A DNA stretch of 32,638 nucleotides from an uncultured Alphaproteobacteria bacterium (lineage in GTDB: Bacteria > Pseudomonadota > Alphaproteobacteria > UBA8366 > GCA-2717185): positions 1 through 32,638 of the forward strand of contig CALSRA010000016.1 in assembly GCA_943788635.1 (NCBI GenBank), written 5' to 3'. Positions 16,393 to 25,796 of the stretch are shown here, one piece after another. Positions within the stretch are counted from its first letter, which is position 1. Every line of letters starts with the position of its first letter. A program made the position numbers and the translations under genes. A model generated the notes under the pieces. That model was not told the DNA's origin and ran no database searches. It worked only from the letters and a program-made list of their open reading frames with translations.

Positions 16393-17031
16393 ATGCAGCG
16401 GGAATTCTGGCATGAAAAATGGCAAAGCGATAACCTCGGGTTTCACGAAGGCAGGCCCAATTCCCTGCTTTCGAAAAACTTCAGTACGCTTGCTCTAGAT
16501 AAGAAAGACCGTGTGTTTGTGCCATTATGTGGCAAGACGACCGATATCGATTGGTTCCTTTCCAACGGCTATTGTGTCGCTGGGGCTGAATTAAGTGAAA
16601 AGGCGGTCCGACAACTGTTTGTCGACCTAGATATCGTTCCAGAAATCACCGGAACCAGGCAGCTAAAGCATTATAGCAGCAGTAATATCGACATTTTTGT
16701 TGGTGATATCTTTGATGTGTCCAGCGGCATTCTAGGGCATGTCGATGCGGTCTATGACCGGGCGGCTCTCGTCGCATTACCGATTGAAATGCGCGAGTCA
16801 TATACAAGCCATATCGTCGAAATAACAAATGCCGCACCGCAGCTTTTGATTTGCTTTGAATATAATCAGAGCTTGTTGGCAGGGCCTCCTTTCTCAATCC
16901 CCGGCGATGAAGTGAGAAAATATTATGGGCACCATTACGATGTCTCTCTAATTGATAATGTAAATGTCGATGGTGGGCTGAAAGGAGTATGTGCCGCAAC
17001 AGAGGCGGCCTGGCTTCTGGAAAACAACTGA
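16393..17031 (+). CDS. tpm: thiopurine S-methyltransferase family protein
   Basis: A 212-residue SAM-dependent methyltransferase. Recognisable features are FWHEKWQSDNLGFHEGRPNSLL at residues 4-25, RVFVPLCGKTTDIDWFLSNGYCVAGAELSEKAV (SAM-binding) and HVDAVYDRAALVALPIEMRESYTSH. Bacterial members methylate thiols and take part in tellurite/selenite tolerance. The ATG at 16393 has AGGAG five bases before it and is preferred to an upstream ATG at 16375. The gene is visibly AT-richer than its neighbours and uses codons such as TTA and ATA, which suggests it was acquired together with or near the divergent MerR gene. Confidence 0.9.
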   Translation: MQREFWHEKWQSDNLGFHEGRPNSLLSKNFSTLALDKKDRVFVPLCGKTTDIDWFLSNGYCVAGAELSEKAVRQLFVDLDIVPEITGTRQLKHYSSSNIDIFVGDIFDVSSGILGHVDAVYDRAALVALPIEMRESYTSHIVEITNAAPQLLICFEYNQSLLAGPPFSIPGDEVRKYYGHHYDVSLIDNVNVDGGLKGVCAATEAAWLLENN

Positions 17032-17206
17032 ACCCGGATGATGAAATGCCGGGTAAACGGACTGTCGTTTCAGTGAGCACGCGTGCGAGCGCTTTGGGTG
17101 GTGCTCGCGCCTGTCGAATTCACTGTCATCCTGCTGCGTGCATGACCAAGTATCACTGACTCATCAGTGTTGCACGCACAGGACTTCCGGTTTGATCGCG
17201 GTTTTT

Positions 17207-17446
17207 CTACCGGCTCTTGTCGGAATAATCCGACCAGGATGATTCGCCGTAGATGCTGTAGGGCGTGCCCTGCAACCCGCTGCCGGTCCGGCCGACGATT
17301 CGGGCACGATCGAAGGCAATGCCAAGCTTGTCCTGCTGCCGCCGGAAGCGTTTCCGCCCAAGCGTGAATCGAAGCGCCACGGCGACGAACAGCAAGGTCA
17401 GAGCCACTGCCGCAACCAGTTCATATATGTAATATTCTTCAGCCAT
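17207..17446 (-). CDS. single-pass membrane protein of unknown function
   Basis: About 79 residues from the preferred ATG at 17446 (MAEEYYIYELVAAVALTLLFVAVALRFTLGRKRFRRQQ). One N-terminal helix of about 20 hydrophobic residues is followed by a basic cytoplasmic segment and a polar tail rich in Ser/Tyr (GTPYSIYGESSWSDYSDKSR). The family is not recognised. It lies 54 bases after the hydrolase stop on the same strand and could be the last gene of that transcript. Confidence 0.55.
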   Translation of the reverse strand: MAEEYYIYELVAAVALTLLFVAVALRFTLGRKRFRRQQDKLGIAFDRARIVGRTGSGLQGTPYSIYGESSWSDYSDKSR

Positions 17447-17500
17447 GACCGCAGTATAACCCAAAGAGCATCTGGTCAAACAGCCCCACCGTCAGCACGC

Positions 17501-18499
17501 CTATCGGCTTAGGTTTCGGGCGAAAAACGCGACCGTATCGTCGCGGGCCGACATACGCGATTTCCGGGTTCCATACAGATGTGCGCCCAGTTCGCCGCAT
17601 TTACGGAAAGCGGCGCCGACAAAATCCGCCCAGCTTCCGCCCCGGTCCGATATGTCGTCCAGCACGTGATAGCCGTCACTGGTTAGCGTGGCTGGACCAC
17701 AGCGGTTGAATGTCGCCGCCTTGGACAGGTAGCGGTCGATGACATGGACGAAGGAATGCCCCGCGTCCGGATATACCTTGATGGAAACCGGGAATCCGGC
17801 CTGGACCAGTTTCGGCACATAGGATTCGCAGAACCGGGCCGGTGTGTAATCATCATCCGCGCCAGCCAGGATCAGCATCGGTGCGCCGGTCATGTCGATT
17901 TTTTCCCGGTGCGCGGTACAGCTTGGATAGACCGGCAGATGCGCGGCAAACCGTAGTTCTTTGCCCAGCACGCTTTCCACCGTGCGGCGGTCCGCCGTTT
18001 CCAGCGCGACAATGCCGCCGAAGGAATAACCGGTAACGCCGATCCGGGCGGCATCCACTTTTGGATGGGCGGACAGGGACTTCAACGCCATCAGCGCATC
18101 GACGATCCGTGCCGATTTTGACAGCCGGCGCTGGTCGCGAACGGTGCTGCGCAGGCCGCGACCGTCATAGCTGTTGGCGACGAAACCGCCGATACCGGCC
18201 TTATGCAGTGATGGAATCACGACACGATACCAGCTTTCCAGATTATCCTTGTGCCCGCTGCCATGCTGGAACACGACGACGGGGAAGGGACCATCGCCAT
18301 CGGGCAGGTATAATTCGCCGCTCAGTTCGGATTCGCCGACGGCCCAATTGCCCTGATAGATGGCGGCAATGGTTTCCGGGTTATAGCCTTGGTATTGCAG
18401 TATCTCGGGATCTGCCGCGGTTACATCGAGGGCCGTCGTTGCCAGAAGAAGGCTTCCGATTCCAAGCGTGCAAAGGCCGTTTTTAAAGGTTCGGTACAT
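17501..18499 (-). CDS. secreted alpha/beta hydrolase, dienelactone hydrolase type
   Basis: A 332-residue protein with an N-terminal signal peptide (GLCTLGIGSLLLATTALDVTAA). The alpha/beta-hydrolase core shows FPVVVFQHGSGHKDNLESWY (oxyanion strand), the nucleophile elbow IGVTGYSFGGIVALE near residue 165, the acid in LILAGADDDYTPARF and the His in VYPDAGHSFVHVID. This is the order Ser-Asp-His of dienelactone hydrolase and acetyl esterase relatives. The substrate is unknown. It lies 72 bases after the TauD-type gene on the same strand; a stem of six pairs (18545-18565) without a T run lies between them. Confidence 0.82.
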   Translation of the reverse strand: MYRTFKNGLCTLGIGSLLLATTALDVTAADPEILQYQGYNPETIAAIYQGNWAVGESELSGELYLPDGDGPFPVVVFQHGSGHKDNLESWYRVVIPSLHKAGIGGFVANSYDGRGLRSTVRDQRRLSKSARIVDALMALKSLSAHPKVDAARIGVTGYSFGGIVALETADRRTVESVLGKELRFAAHLPVYPSCTAHREKIDMTGAPMLILAGADDDYTPARFCESYVPKLVQAGFPVSIKVYPDAGHSFVHVIDRYLSKAATFNRCGPATLTSDGYHVLDDISDRGGSWADFVGAAFRKCGELGAHLYGTRKSRMSARDDTVAFFARNLSR

Positions 18500-18571
18500 T
18501 GTGATTCCCCTTGTAGAGCCGAATCATTCAACGCCGCAATCGTGCCGGAACTATGGCATTTCCGGGGCCTT

Positions 18572-19441
18572 TCAGGACGGCCGGTCGCCCCGTACGAGGA
18601 TGCGATGCAGGTGGCGGTGCTGGCTTTTGTCAAAGTCGAAGCCCGCTTTGTGCATGGTGGACCGGTTGTCGATGATCAGCATGTCGCCGACCTGCCATTC
18701 ATGTACGAAGTGGAATTCGGGCTTGATGGATTTTTCCAGCAGGTCTTCCAGGAAGTCCTGCGTTTCCTGCGGCTCCATGCCGATGACCCGCTCGGTCTTG
18801 GATTTGTGGAACCAGATTGATTTGGTACCGGTTTCCGGGTGGGTGCGCACCAGCGGCTGCACTGTGGGCGGCTTGGTCGAGGCTTTCTGCACCTTGACGA
18901 TATCCGGGTTGGCGCTGGCCATCCGGGCGCTGCTGATCAGCGTGTTTTCCGTCTTCATGTCGACGATCTTTTCGCGGATATCTTCCGGCAGGGCTTCATA
19001 GGCGTCGCGCATGTTGCAGACCGCCGTGCCGCCGCCGGTATCCGGCAGCTCGACCGCGTACAGCATGGTGAATTTCGGGGGGCATTCCTGGTTGGTATGG
19101 TCGGTATGCCAGGTCGCATTATTGGCGATCTTCGCCGGTTTGCCGTCACTCGCCTTGTGCCGGTTCGACAGCACGCTGATCAGCGGATGCCCATCGACCA
19201 GATACATCCGGTTCTGGTCTTCCATCAGCTCGCCGAACTGCTCCGCCGCAGCCTGATACTGCGCGGGCGTGAGGACGTTGCCGCGGATCACGATGGCGAC
19301 GTTTTCCAGCAGCGCGTCATAGACGGTCTTGAACGTTTCCGCGTCCATCGGCTTGGTCAGGTCCACCCCGGTGATGATGGCGCCGACATGGTCCTTGACC
19401 TTCTCGATCTGGGGGGCAGGTTTCTTGGCGAGCACGTTCAT
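18572..19441 (-). CDS. TauD/TfdA family 2-oxoglutarate-dependent dioxygenase
   Basis: A 289-residue Fe(II)/2-oxoglutarate dioxygenase. The HxD iron motif is WHTDHTN near residue 110, the distal His is in NRSTMHKAGFD near 264 and the oxoglutarate-binding Arg is in HRHLHRILVRGDRPS at the C-terminus. The N-terminal GAIITGVDLTKPMD is the typical family opening. It starts MNVLAKKP after a strong GGAGGAG site. It would hydroxylate an organic acid or sulfonate, releasing succinate and CO2; the substrate cannot be told. It lies 88 bases after prpD on the same strand. Confidence 0.92.
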   Translation of the reverse strand: MNVLAKKPAPQIEKVKDHVGAIITGVDLTKPMDAETFKTVYDALLENVAIVIRGNVLTPAQYQAAAEQFGELMEDQNRMYLVDGHPLISVLSNRHKASDGKPAKIANNATWHTDHTNQECPPKFTMLYAVELPDTGGGTAVCNMRDAYEALPEDIREKIVDMKTENTLISSARMASANPDIVKVQKASTKPPTVQPLVRTHPETGTKSIWFHKSKTERVIGMEPQETQDFLEDLLEKSIKPEFHFVHEWQVGDMLIIDNRSTMHKAGFDFDKSQHRHLHRILVRGDRPS

Positions 19442-19529
19442 GATGTTTCTCCTCCCGAAAGCAGCGGGCCGGGTTGCGTGGCGACCGCGTGCCGCAAGCT
19501 TAGCGCGATCCCGTCAGCATGAAAACCGG

Positions 19530-21038
19530 TCAGAAAATGCCGTCCGTATTCCGGGCGGCGTTCTGCAATGAGCCGGTATCGGCGACCGGTAGCAGCCGGG
19601 TCAGGGAAGCGGCGTCCCCGGTGCCGACATTCGTTGCAAGCTCGGTAAAGCGTGTCCGCTCCGTTTCGCTGACCGCATGCGCCGCCAGTGTGTCGAATTT
19701 GGCGATGTAATTAGCGCGCGCAAACGGGCTGGCCCCCTGCGGGTGGGCATCGGCCATCGCGATCTCATCGGTGACCTGCGTGCCGTCATCCAGCACGATG
19801 GTGACCTTGCCGCCGAATGCCTTGTCCGACAGATCGGTTGAATGATAGCGGCGTTCCCATTCCGCATCGCCTTCGGTCTGGACCTTTTGCCAGAGCGATA
19901 CGGTTTCCGGCCGGTGGGCGCGCTCGGAATCGTAGGAATCCTCGTGATGCCAGCGCCCGTCTTCCAGCGCGACGGCGAAGATGTAGGGCAGGGAATGATC
20001 CAGCGTTTCGCGGCTGGCATCGGGGTCGTATTTCTGCGGGTCATTGGCGCCGGAACCGATGACCTTGTGGGTATGCTCGCTGGTGAGGATGCGTATTTCG
20101 GCGATCTTGCCCGTATCCGGGATACGTCCGCGCATGCGGAAGGCAAGGTCGATCATCGCCTGGGCCTGGTATTCGGCGGAATGCGCCTTGGTGTAGCTTT
20201 CCAGAATGGCGCGTTTCGCTTCGCCCGCTTCCGGCAAGGCGACGTGGTAGACGGCTTCCGGACCGTCCAGCAACCAGGCGATGACACCGTCTTCGCCTTC
20301 ATAGATTGGTGCCGGGCTGGTCTGGCCGCGCATGGCGCGGTCCACGGCTTCGATGGCCAGCTTGGTCGAATGCCCCGGCGCGGCCGCCTTCCAGGATGAA
20401 ATCCTTCCCTTGCGGGACTGCCGTGTGGTGCAACAGACATGCAGGGTCTGGTTGATCGCCTGATAGATGGTGTCGACGGGCAGCCCCAGCATCGCGCCCA
20501 GCCCGCCAGCGGCCGCAACGCCGGTATGCGCGATGTGATCGATCTTGTGGGCATGCAGTGAGATGCTTTTAACCAGTGCGATATGGATTTCATAGGCCGC
20601 CGCAATGCCGCGCAGCAGCGCCGCACCGTCACATCCCATCTGCTGGGCGACAGCAATCATCGGCGGAATGCTGTCGCCGGGATGGGCGTAATCCGCCATC
20701 AGGAACGTGTCGTGGAAGTCCAGTTCGCGCACCGCCGTGCCGTTCGCCCAGGCGGCCCATTCCGCATCGACTCGGATATCGGCGGGCAATCCGAACAGCG
20801 TTGCACCACCGTCGCGGGGATGGGCCAGCGCCTGCGCCCGCGCGGCGACGACCGGCGCGCGGTTGATGGCAGCCATGGCCACGGATGCATTGTCCACAAT
20901 CCGGTTACCGATCATTTCCGCGACGTCGGCGTCGAGCGGGACGGGATCGGCGGCCACCATCGCCAGCTTCCAGGCGAGTTCTTCCTCTCGCGGGAAGGGG
21001 GCGGCAGAGGGATGGGTACGGACGTCGTGAATTTTCAT
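19530..21038 (-). CDS. prpD: 2-methylcitrate dehydratase-like MmgE/PrpD protein
   Basis: A 502-residue member close to true PrpD in length and sequence. Features include [27 protein letters not shown] (residues 106-132, the active-site loop), [51 protein letters not shown], and the C-terminal domain with [23 protein letters not shown]. PrpD dehydrates 2-methylcitrate in propionate oxidation, but no prpB or prpC is in the window and the neighbours are a molybdenum hydroxylase and a dioxygenase, so another tricarboxylic or hydroxy acid is quite possible. Its ATG overlaps the upstream stop by four bases (ATGA), implying translational coupling. Confidence 0.8.
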   Translation of the reverse strand: MKIHDVRTHPSAAPFPREEELAWKLAMVAADPVPLDADVAEMIGNRIVDNASVAMAAINRAPVVAARAQALAHPRDGGATLFGLPADIRVDAEWAAWANGTAVRELDFHDTFLMADYAHPGDSIPPMIAVAQQMGCDGAALLRGIAAAYEIHIALVKSISLHAHKIDHIAHTGVAAAGGLGAMLGLPVDTIYQAINQTLHVCCTTRQSRKGRISSWKAAAPGHSTKLAIEAVDRAMRGQTSPAPIYEGEDGVIAWLLDGPEAVYHVALPEAGEAKRAILESYTKAHSAEYQAQAMIDLAFRMRGRIPDTGKIAEIRILTSEHTHKVIGSGANDPQKYDPDASRETLDHSLPYIFAVALEDGRWHHEDSYDSERAHRPETVSLWQKVQTEGDAEWERRYHSTDLSDKAFGGKVTIVLDDGTQVTDEIAMADAHPQGASPFARANYIAKFDTLAAHAVSETERTRFTELATNVGTGDAASLTRLLPVADTGSLQNAARNTDGIF

Positions 21039-23365
21039 TGTTGTGCCTCTTGAATGGCCCGCCAGATGCGTTCCGGCGTGGCCGGCAGGTCGATATGGGT
21101 GACGCCCAGCGGTGCGAGGGCATCAATAATGGCATTCATGGTGGCGGGCATCGCGCCGACCGTGCCCGCTTCGCCCGCGCCCTTGGCGCCCAGCGGGTTA
21201 GTCGGGGTCGGGACCGGGTGGCTTTCTATGGCGATGTCGCAAAAATCATCGGCGCGGGGCATGGCGTAGTCCATGAAGGAACCGGTCAGCAACTGCCCGC
21301 TGTCCGGGTCATAGGCGATGTCTTCCTTCAGGATCTGGCCGACGCCCTGGGCGATGCCGCCATAGATCTGCCCCTTGAGCAACAGTGGGTTGATTACCGT
21401 GCCGACATCGTCGACCACGGCATAGCGCTGCATCGACACCGCGCCGGTTTCCGGGTCGACCTCGACCTCGCAGACATGGGTGCCGTTGGGGAAGTTCGAT
21501 ACCTCGGGCACGAAGGTGCCGGTTTCGCTGAATCCGGGTTCGATATCCGCTGGCAGGGCGGTCATCATGAACGCGGCCCTTGCCACCTCGCGCAGGGTGA
21601 CCGAGCGGTCCGTGCCCGCAACCGTGAACCTGCCTTCCGCGAAACCGATATCGGCTTCCGATGTTTCCAGCATATGCGCCGCGATCCGCTTGCCCTTGGC
21701 AGCGATTTTATCCGCCGCCAGCACGATGGCCGAACCGCCCATCGAGGTGGAGCGCGACCCGAAGGTGCCGATGCCGAAGGTCACCCGGTCGGTATCGCCC
21801 TCGACGACGCGGATGTCCTCCATTTCCATGCCCAGATGTTCGCTCAGGATCTGCTTGTAGATCGTGTCATGCCCCTGGCCGTGGTTGACCGTCCCGATAT
21901 ACAGGGTCGCGGTGCCCGACGCCTCGAAGCGCAGTTCGGCGACCTCCTGCATGCTGCGGCCACCGGCCTGTTCGATGGTGCAGGAAAACCCGATGCCGCG
22001 TCGTTTGCCGCGTGCGGCGGCTTCCGCCCGCCGCGCCTCGAACCCGGCGTAATCGGCCATGGTCAGCGCCTTGTCCATGATGGTTTCGAAATCGCCGCTG
22101 TCGTATTTGAAGGTCAGCCCGGTCTGATAGGGAAAGGCATCGGCGGGGATCATGTTGCGGCGGCGCAATGCCACCCGGTCGATGTTCATTTCCCGCGCCG
22201 CCGTATCGATCAGCCGCTCGATCACATAGGCCGCTTCCGGCCGTCCCGCGCCGCGATAGGGGCTGGTCGGGTTGGTGTTGGAGAACGCGCCGGTCACCGC
22301 GACATGGATCGCCGGCGTCGTATAGACCCCGGCCAGTGTGCCGATATTACCGATGGCGGGTTGCGGCCCCATCGTGGCGAGATAGGCGCCGATATTGACG
22401 GTCGTCTTTACCCGCAGCGCCAGGAAATCGCCGTCCTTGCTCAACGCCAGTTCGGCCTCGGTAATATTGTCGCGGGCGTGTTCGTCGCTGGCGAAGGATT
22501 CCGAGCGGTCGGACGCCCATTTGACCGGCCGCCCGATCTTGGTCGATGCCCACAGCGCCAGCGGGTATTCGACATAGGTGCCGCCCTTCATGCCGAAGCT
22601 GCCGCCGACATCGTTGGAATGGACGCGGAACTTGTGCTCCGGTTGATGGAAAAAGTTCTCCGCCAGATCCTTGCGCAATCCGTGGGGCCGCTGCACCCCG
22701 GCATAGACCGTGTAGCTGTCGGCCATCGGGTCGTAGCTGGCGTTGCAGCCGCGCGGTTCCATCGACACCGTGGCGACGCGGTTGATGACGATCCGCTGTT
22801 TGACGACATGATCGGCTTTGGCGAAGCCGGCCTCGGTCGCGGCTGCGTCACCGGCCTGAAACAGGAAGGCCTCGTTTTCCGGGCAGTCTTCCCACAGCGT
22901 GCCGGATTCGTCATTGGCGGCGGTGGCGGTATCGGCGATCACGGGCAGGGGCGTGTAATCGACCGCGATCATCTCCGCCGCGTCGCGCGCCTGATCCAGG
23001 GTTTCCGCCACGATGATCGCCACCGGGTCGCCGACGATCCGCACCCGGTCGGCCCACATGCCGGGATGCGGCGGGCGATACATCGGCGAGCCGTCACGCC
23101 GGGTCAGGTTCGGCACCGCACAGGTGATACCGCCCAGTCCGTCGGCTTCGTAATCGGCCCCGGTCAGCACCAGCAGCACGCCGGGCATGGCGCGCGCTTC
23201 ATCGCAATCAATCGACAGGATACGCGCTTGGGCGTGGGGCGAGCGCAGGAACACCGCATGGCTTTGCCGGGGCAGGGTGACATCGTCCATGTACCGCCCG
23301 CCGCCGCGCAGCAGCCGGGGGTCTTCGGTGCGCGATACCGGTTGTCCGATGGCGAAGCGTGTCAT
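21035..23365 (-). CDS. xanthine dehydrogenase family molybdopterin-binding subunit (CoxL-like, form II)
   Basis: A 776-residue large subunit of a molybdenum hydroxylase. It opens [24 protein letters not shown], with the a/b hammerhead and then molybdenum-cofactor motifs [19 protein letters not shown] near residue 369 (the form II loop, lacking the CSFR of true CO dehydrogenase) and NHGQGHDT. The catalytic Glu lies in [12 protein letters not shown] near 728. It would hydroxylate an aldehyde or heteroaromatic using water. Such enzymes need FeS and FAD subunits, and neither gene lies in this window. The stop overlaps the prpD start. The gene starts an operon whose other products are PrpD, TauD-type dioxygenase and hydrolase. 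Confidence 0.93.
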   Translation of the reverse strand: MTRFAIGQPVSRTEDPRLLRGGGRYMDDVTLPRQSHAVFLRSPHAQARILSIDCDEARAMPGVLLVLTGADYEADGLGGITCAVPNLTRRDGSPMYRPPHPGMWADRVRIVGDPVAIIVAETLDQARDAAEMIAVDYTPLPVIADTATAANDESGTLWEDCPENEAFLFQAGDAAATEAGFAKADHVVKQRIVINRVATVSMEPRGCNASYDPMADSYTVYAGVQRPHGLRKDLAENFFHQPEHKFRVHSNDVGGSFGMKGGTYVEYPLALWASTKIGRPVKWASDRSESFASDEHARDNITEAELALSKDGDFLALRVKTTVNIGAYLATMGPQPAIGNIGTLAGVYTTPAIHVAVTGAFSNTNPTSPYRGAGRPEAAYVIERLIDTAAREMNIDRVALRRRNMIPADAFPYQTGLTFKYDSGDFETIMDKALTMADYAGFEARRAEAAARGKRRGIGFSCTIEQAGGRSMQEVAELRFEASGTATLYIGTVNHGQGHDTIYKQILSEHLGMEMEDIRVVEGDTDRVTFGIGTFGSRSTSMGGSAIVLAADKIAAKGKRIAAHMLETSEADIGFAEGRFTVAGTDRSVTLREVARAAFMMTALPADIEPGFSETGTFVPEVSNFPNGTHVCEVEVDPETGAVSMQRYAVVDDVGTVINPLLLKGQIYGGIAQGVGQILKEDIAYDPDSGQLLTGSFMDYAMPRADDFCDIAIESHPVPTPTNPLGAKGAGEAGTVGAMPATMNAIIDALAPLGVTHIDLPATPERIWRAIQEAQQ

Positions 23366-23397
23366 GGCCTGTCCCTCTGCGTTTGCAGTCTGCTAGG

Positions 23398-23410
23398 TAT
23401 GCTAAGCATA
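23398..23410. promoter_or_regulatory. perfect 13-bp palindrome in the hydroxylase/reductase divergent promoter
   Basis: TATGCTAAGCATA, two six-base arms around one base, lies between the divergent hydroxylase and CurA-like genes (23365 and 23449). The placement suits an operator for the catabolic operon; the regulator is not encoded next to it. Confidence 0.45.
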
Positions 23411-23448
23411 ATCGCGACGGCGTCTACAGGACCGGGAAAGGACCAGCC

Positions 23449-24465
23449 ATGCAGAACAGGGGTGTCATTTTTGCGAAGCGGCCGGATGGTGCGGTAACCC
23501 CGGATGTTTTCGATTGCCGTGATCTGCCGATGCCGGAAGCAGGGCCCGGCGATGTGCTGGTACGCAATATCTACCTGTCCTGCGACCCTTATATGCGCGG
23601 CCGGTTCAAGGCGGATTCGAACAAGGCCTTTACGCTGGGTGCGGTCATCCCGGCGCGGGTGGTGGCGCAGGTTGTGACTTCGAACAATCCGGATTTCAAC
23701 ACCGGCGATTACGTCTGGGGGTTCATGGGATGGGAGCTGTATTCGCTGGTGCCGGGCGGGCAGAGGCTGCGCATTATCGACCCGTCGCTCGGGCCGATCT
23801 CGCACGCGATCACCGTGCTTGGCATGCCGGGGCTAACCGCACATGTCGGCATCATGGATATCGGTAAACCCGCGCCGGGCGAGACCTGCTTTGTTTCGGC
23901 TGCATCGGGCGCGGTCGGGCAGGTAGCGGGGCAGATCGCGAAGCTGCAGGGTTGCCGGGTGATCGGCAGCGCGGGCAGCGCCGCCAAGATCGCCCATATC
24001 ACCGATACGCTCGGCTTCGACGCGGCGTTCAACTACAAGACCGCTCCGTCAATCGCCGGAGCGCTGGACGAACACTGTCCGAACGGCATCGACATCTATT
24101 TCGACAATGTCGGCGGCGAAACGCTGGAAGCGGTCATCGACCGCATCAACCCGCGCGCCCGTATCGCCGTCTGCGGCCAGATCAGCGGCTATGACAGCCA
24201 GACCGCTGAATGGGGCGAACCCCGCAACCTGGAAAAAATCACACTGGCCGGCGCGGTAAAGACCCGCTTCTCCGTCTACGATCACATGGATCAGTACGAC
24301 GCCTTCGTCCCGCGCATGGCCCAATGGCTGAAGAATGGCGACGTTGTCTATTTTGAGGATATCTGGGACGGGATCGAGAAGACGTCCGAAGCGTTCATCG
24401 ACATGATGACGGGTGGGAATCTCGGGAAGCGGTTGGTGCGGGTGGGGGAAGACGCGACAATTTAG
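23449..24465 (+). CDS. NADPH-dependent MDR-family oxidoreductase, CurA-like
   Basis: A 338-residue zinc-free medium-chain reductase of the leukotriene B4 dehydrogenase/CurA group, reducing C=C bonds of alpha,beta-unsaturated ketones or aldehydes. Visible are the VRNIYLSCDPYMRGRF substrate-site motif at about residues 40-55, GMPGLTAHVGIMDIGKP, the Rossmann motif VSAASGAVGQVAGQIAKLQGCRVIGSAGS at about 146-174 and DIYFDNVGGETLEAVIDRI. Length is standard. The ATG at 23449 follows AAAGGA and is preferred to an upstream start at 23359 lacking family similarity. Confidence 0.9.
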   Translation: MQNRGVIFAKRPDGAVTPDVFDCRDLPMPEAGPGDVLVRNIYLSCDPYMRGRFKADSNKAFTLGAVIPARVVAQVVTSNNPDFNTGDYVWGFMGWELYSLVPGGQRLRIIDPSLGPISHAITVLGMPGLTAHVGIMDIGKPAPGETCFVSAASGAVGQVAGQIAKLQGCRVIGSAGSAAKIAHITDTLGFDAAFNYKTAPSIAGALDEHCPNGIDIYFDNVGGETLEAVIDRINPRARIAVCGQISGYDSQTAEWGEPRNLEKITLAGAVKTRFSVYDHMDQYDAFVPRMAQWLKNGDVVYFEDIWDGIEKTSEAFIDMMTGGNLGKRLVRVGEDATI

Positions 24466-24549
24466 TGTACGCAAACGTTTCGAAGCGGAGCGCAATAGGT
24501 GCATTGAAGAACCAAATTTTGGGCAACCATTTTTTCTAGAGACGCGAAA

Positions 24550-24927
24550 ATGGAAATCAATGACGAATTGAAAATTGAAACATACAAGCGCCTTGGCGAA
24601 ATTGGGGTTCTTGGACTGAAAACAGGGTTTCTGCTTAATGGAGGCGCTGCTATCGCAATACTAACATTCGTTGGGAATATCGTTCAGACAGATAAAAACT
24701 TGGCTGGAGAGTTAGCCTGGTCGATAGAAAAATTTGTGGCCGGAATAGTTTGCACCGCTGTAGCGGTTGTTCTTACTTACATTATGCAATTGCGATTATT
24801 TCGTGAATACGTCGACGCTCTTACGTCAAGGCATCCATGCCCCCTTAGGATCGCTGTTGCCCTTGTTCTTACAAGCATTGGGTTATTTTGCTGGGGAGCA
24901 ATTGTCGCAATGTCAGCCTTCAAATAG
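24550..24927 (+). CDS. small three-helix membrane protein, AT-rich
   Basis: A 125-residue protein with three likely transmembrane helices: LLNGGAAIAILTFVGNIV (residues 28-45), FVAGIVCTAVAVVLTYIMQ (60-78) and IAVALVLTSIGLFCWGAIVAM (99-119). The N-terminal helix IETYKRLGEIGVLGLKTGFLLNGGAAIA resembles a widespread uncharacterised family of small proteobacterial membrane proteins. The sequence is clearly AT-richer than the genes on either side, with codons such as ATA, TTA and AGA, which suggests horizontal acquisition. No function can be assigned and no partner gene is visible. Confidence 0.7.
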   Translation: MEINDELKIETYKRLGEIGVLGLKTGFLLNGGAAIAILTFVGNIVQTDKNLAGELAWSIEKFVAGIVCTAVAVVLTYIMQLRLFREYVDALTSRHPCPLRIAVALVLTSIGLFCWGAIVAMSAFK

Positions 24928-25015
24928 CTAAGATCTCTGTTAGGCTTATCCGAATGCCAAATTTCTGGTGACTGGCAACGCGAGTTACCAAATATTACCA
25001 AGAGGAAACTGACAC

Positions 25016-25783
25016 ATGCCGTATCTCGAACGGGAAGGCGCGAAGATATTCTACGAGGATAACGGCATCGCGGAGGACGGCCGCACCGCCATCCTGTGGA
25101 CGCATGGCTATGGCGCAGGTTCGGCGATGTGGCAGGGGCAGGTCGATGCCTTTGGCGACAGGTTCCGCATGATCCGCTGGGATGTGCGCGGGCATGGGCG
25201 CAGCGAGGTGCCGGACGACATGGGCGCGTTCAGCACCGAGCATGTCATCGCTGATATGACGGCACTGCTGGACCACCTGTGTCTTGAGCGCGTTATCCTG
25301 GCCGGGCACTCGCTGGGCGGGTTCATGTCGCTGCGCTTTCACAGCTTTTATCCCGAGCGGGTCATCGCCCTGATCCTGCAGGGCAGCGGGCCCGGCTTCC
25401 GCAATGCCGAGGCGCGGGAGAAATGGAACGTCATAGCGTGCGAAAAGGCGGATGCGCTGGAAGCGGAGGGGCTGCCCGCGCTGCGCGGCGGTGCCGAGGC
25501 GCAACTGTGCACGCATATCTCGGTGAAGGCGCTGGCCAATGCTGCGCGCGGCATCCTGACCCATACGGATTCCCGGGTGATGGAACATATGGCCGATATC
25601 ACGGTGCCGACCCTCATCCTTGTCGGCAGCGACGACAAGCACTTCCTCGGGGCGGCGTCCTATATGGAAAAGAAGATTGCCGGGTCCCGCCAGGTTGTCA
25701 TTGCCGATGCCCATCACGGCTGCAATGTCGACCAGCCGGAAGCGGTCAACCGCGCGCTGGGGGACTTTCTCGCCGGATTCTAA
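25016..25783 (+). CDS. alpha/beta hydrolase
   Basis: A 255-residue cytoplasmic alpha/beta hydrolase. The order is AILWTHGYGAGSAMWQ (oxyanion loop HG), RMIRWDVRGHGRSEVPDD, the nucleophile elbow VILAGHSLGGFMSLRFH near residue 95-110, TLILVGSDDKHF with the acid and a final IADAHHGCNVDQPEAVNRALGDFL with the catalytic His. This is the pattern of 3-oxoadipate enol-lactonase and C-C bond hydrolases, without evidence for a specific substrate. It is convergent with the hydroxyacid dehydrogenase, 13 bases from its stop. Confidence 0.9.
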   Translation: MPYLEREGAKIFYEDNGIAEDGRTAILWTHGYGAGSAMWQGQVDAFGDRFRMIRWDVRGHGRSEVPDDMGAFSTEHVIADMTALLDHLCLERVILAGHSLGGFMSLRFHSFYPERVIALILQGSGPGFRNAEAREKWNVIACEKADALEAEGLPALRGGAEAQLCTHISVKALANAARGILTHTDSRVMEHMADITVPTLILVGSDDKHFLGAASYMEKKIAGSRQVVIADAHHGCNVDQPEAVNRALGDFLAGF

Positions 25784-25796
25784 CGGCGACGGCCCT

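Noticed and set aside
17032..17054. Hairpin after tpm (ACCCGG/CCGGGT) as terminator
   Set aside because: There is no T run after the stem; the evidence is insufficient.
18545..18565. Hairpin between the TauD-type gene and hydrolase
   Set aside because: Six perfect pairs but no T run and a GC-rich setting; chance is likely.
20885..23497. An 870-codon open frame on the plus strand
   Set aside because: It lies antisense to the molybdenum hydroxylase and prpD genes, has no recognisable domain, and reflects the GC-rich third positions of the real genes.
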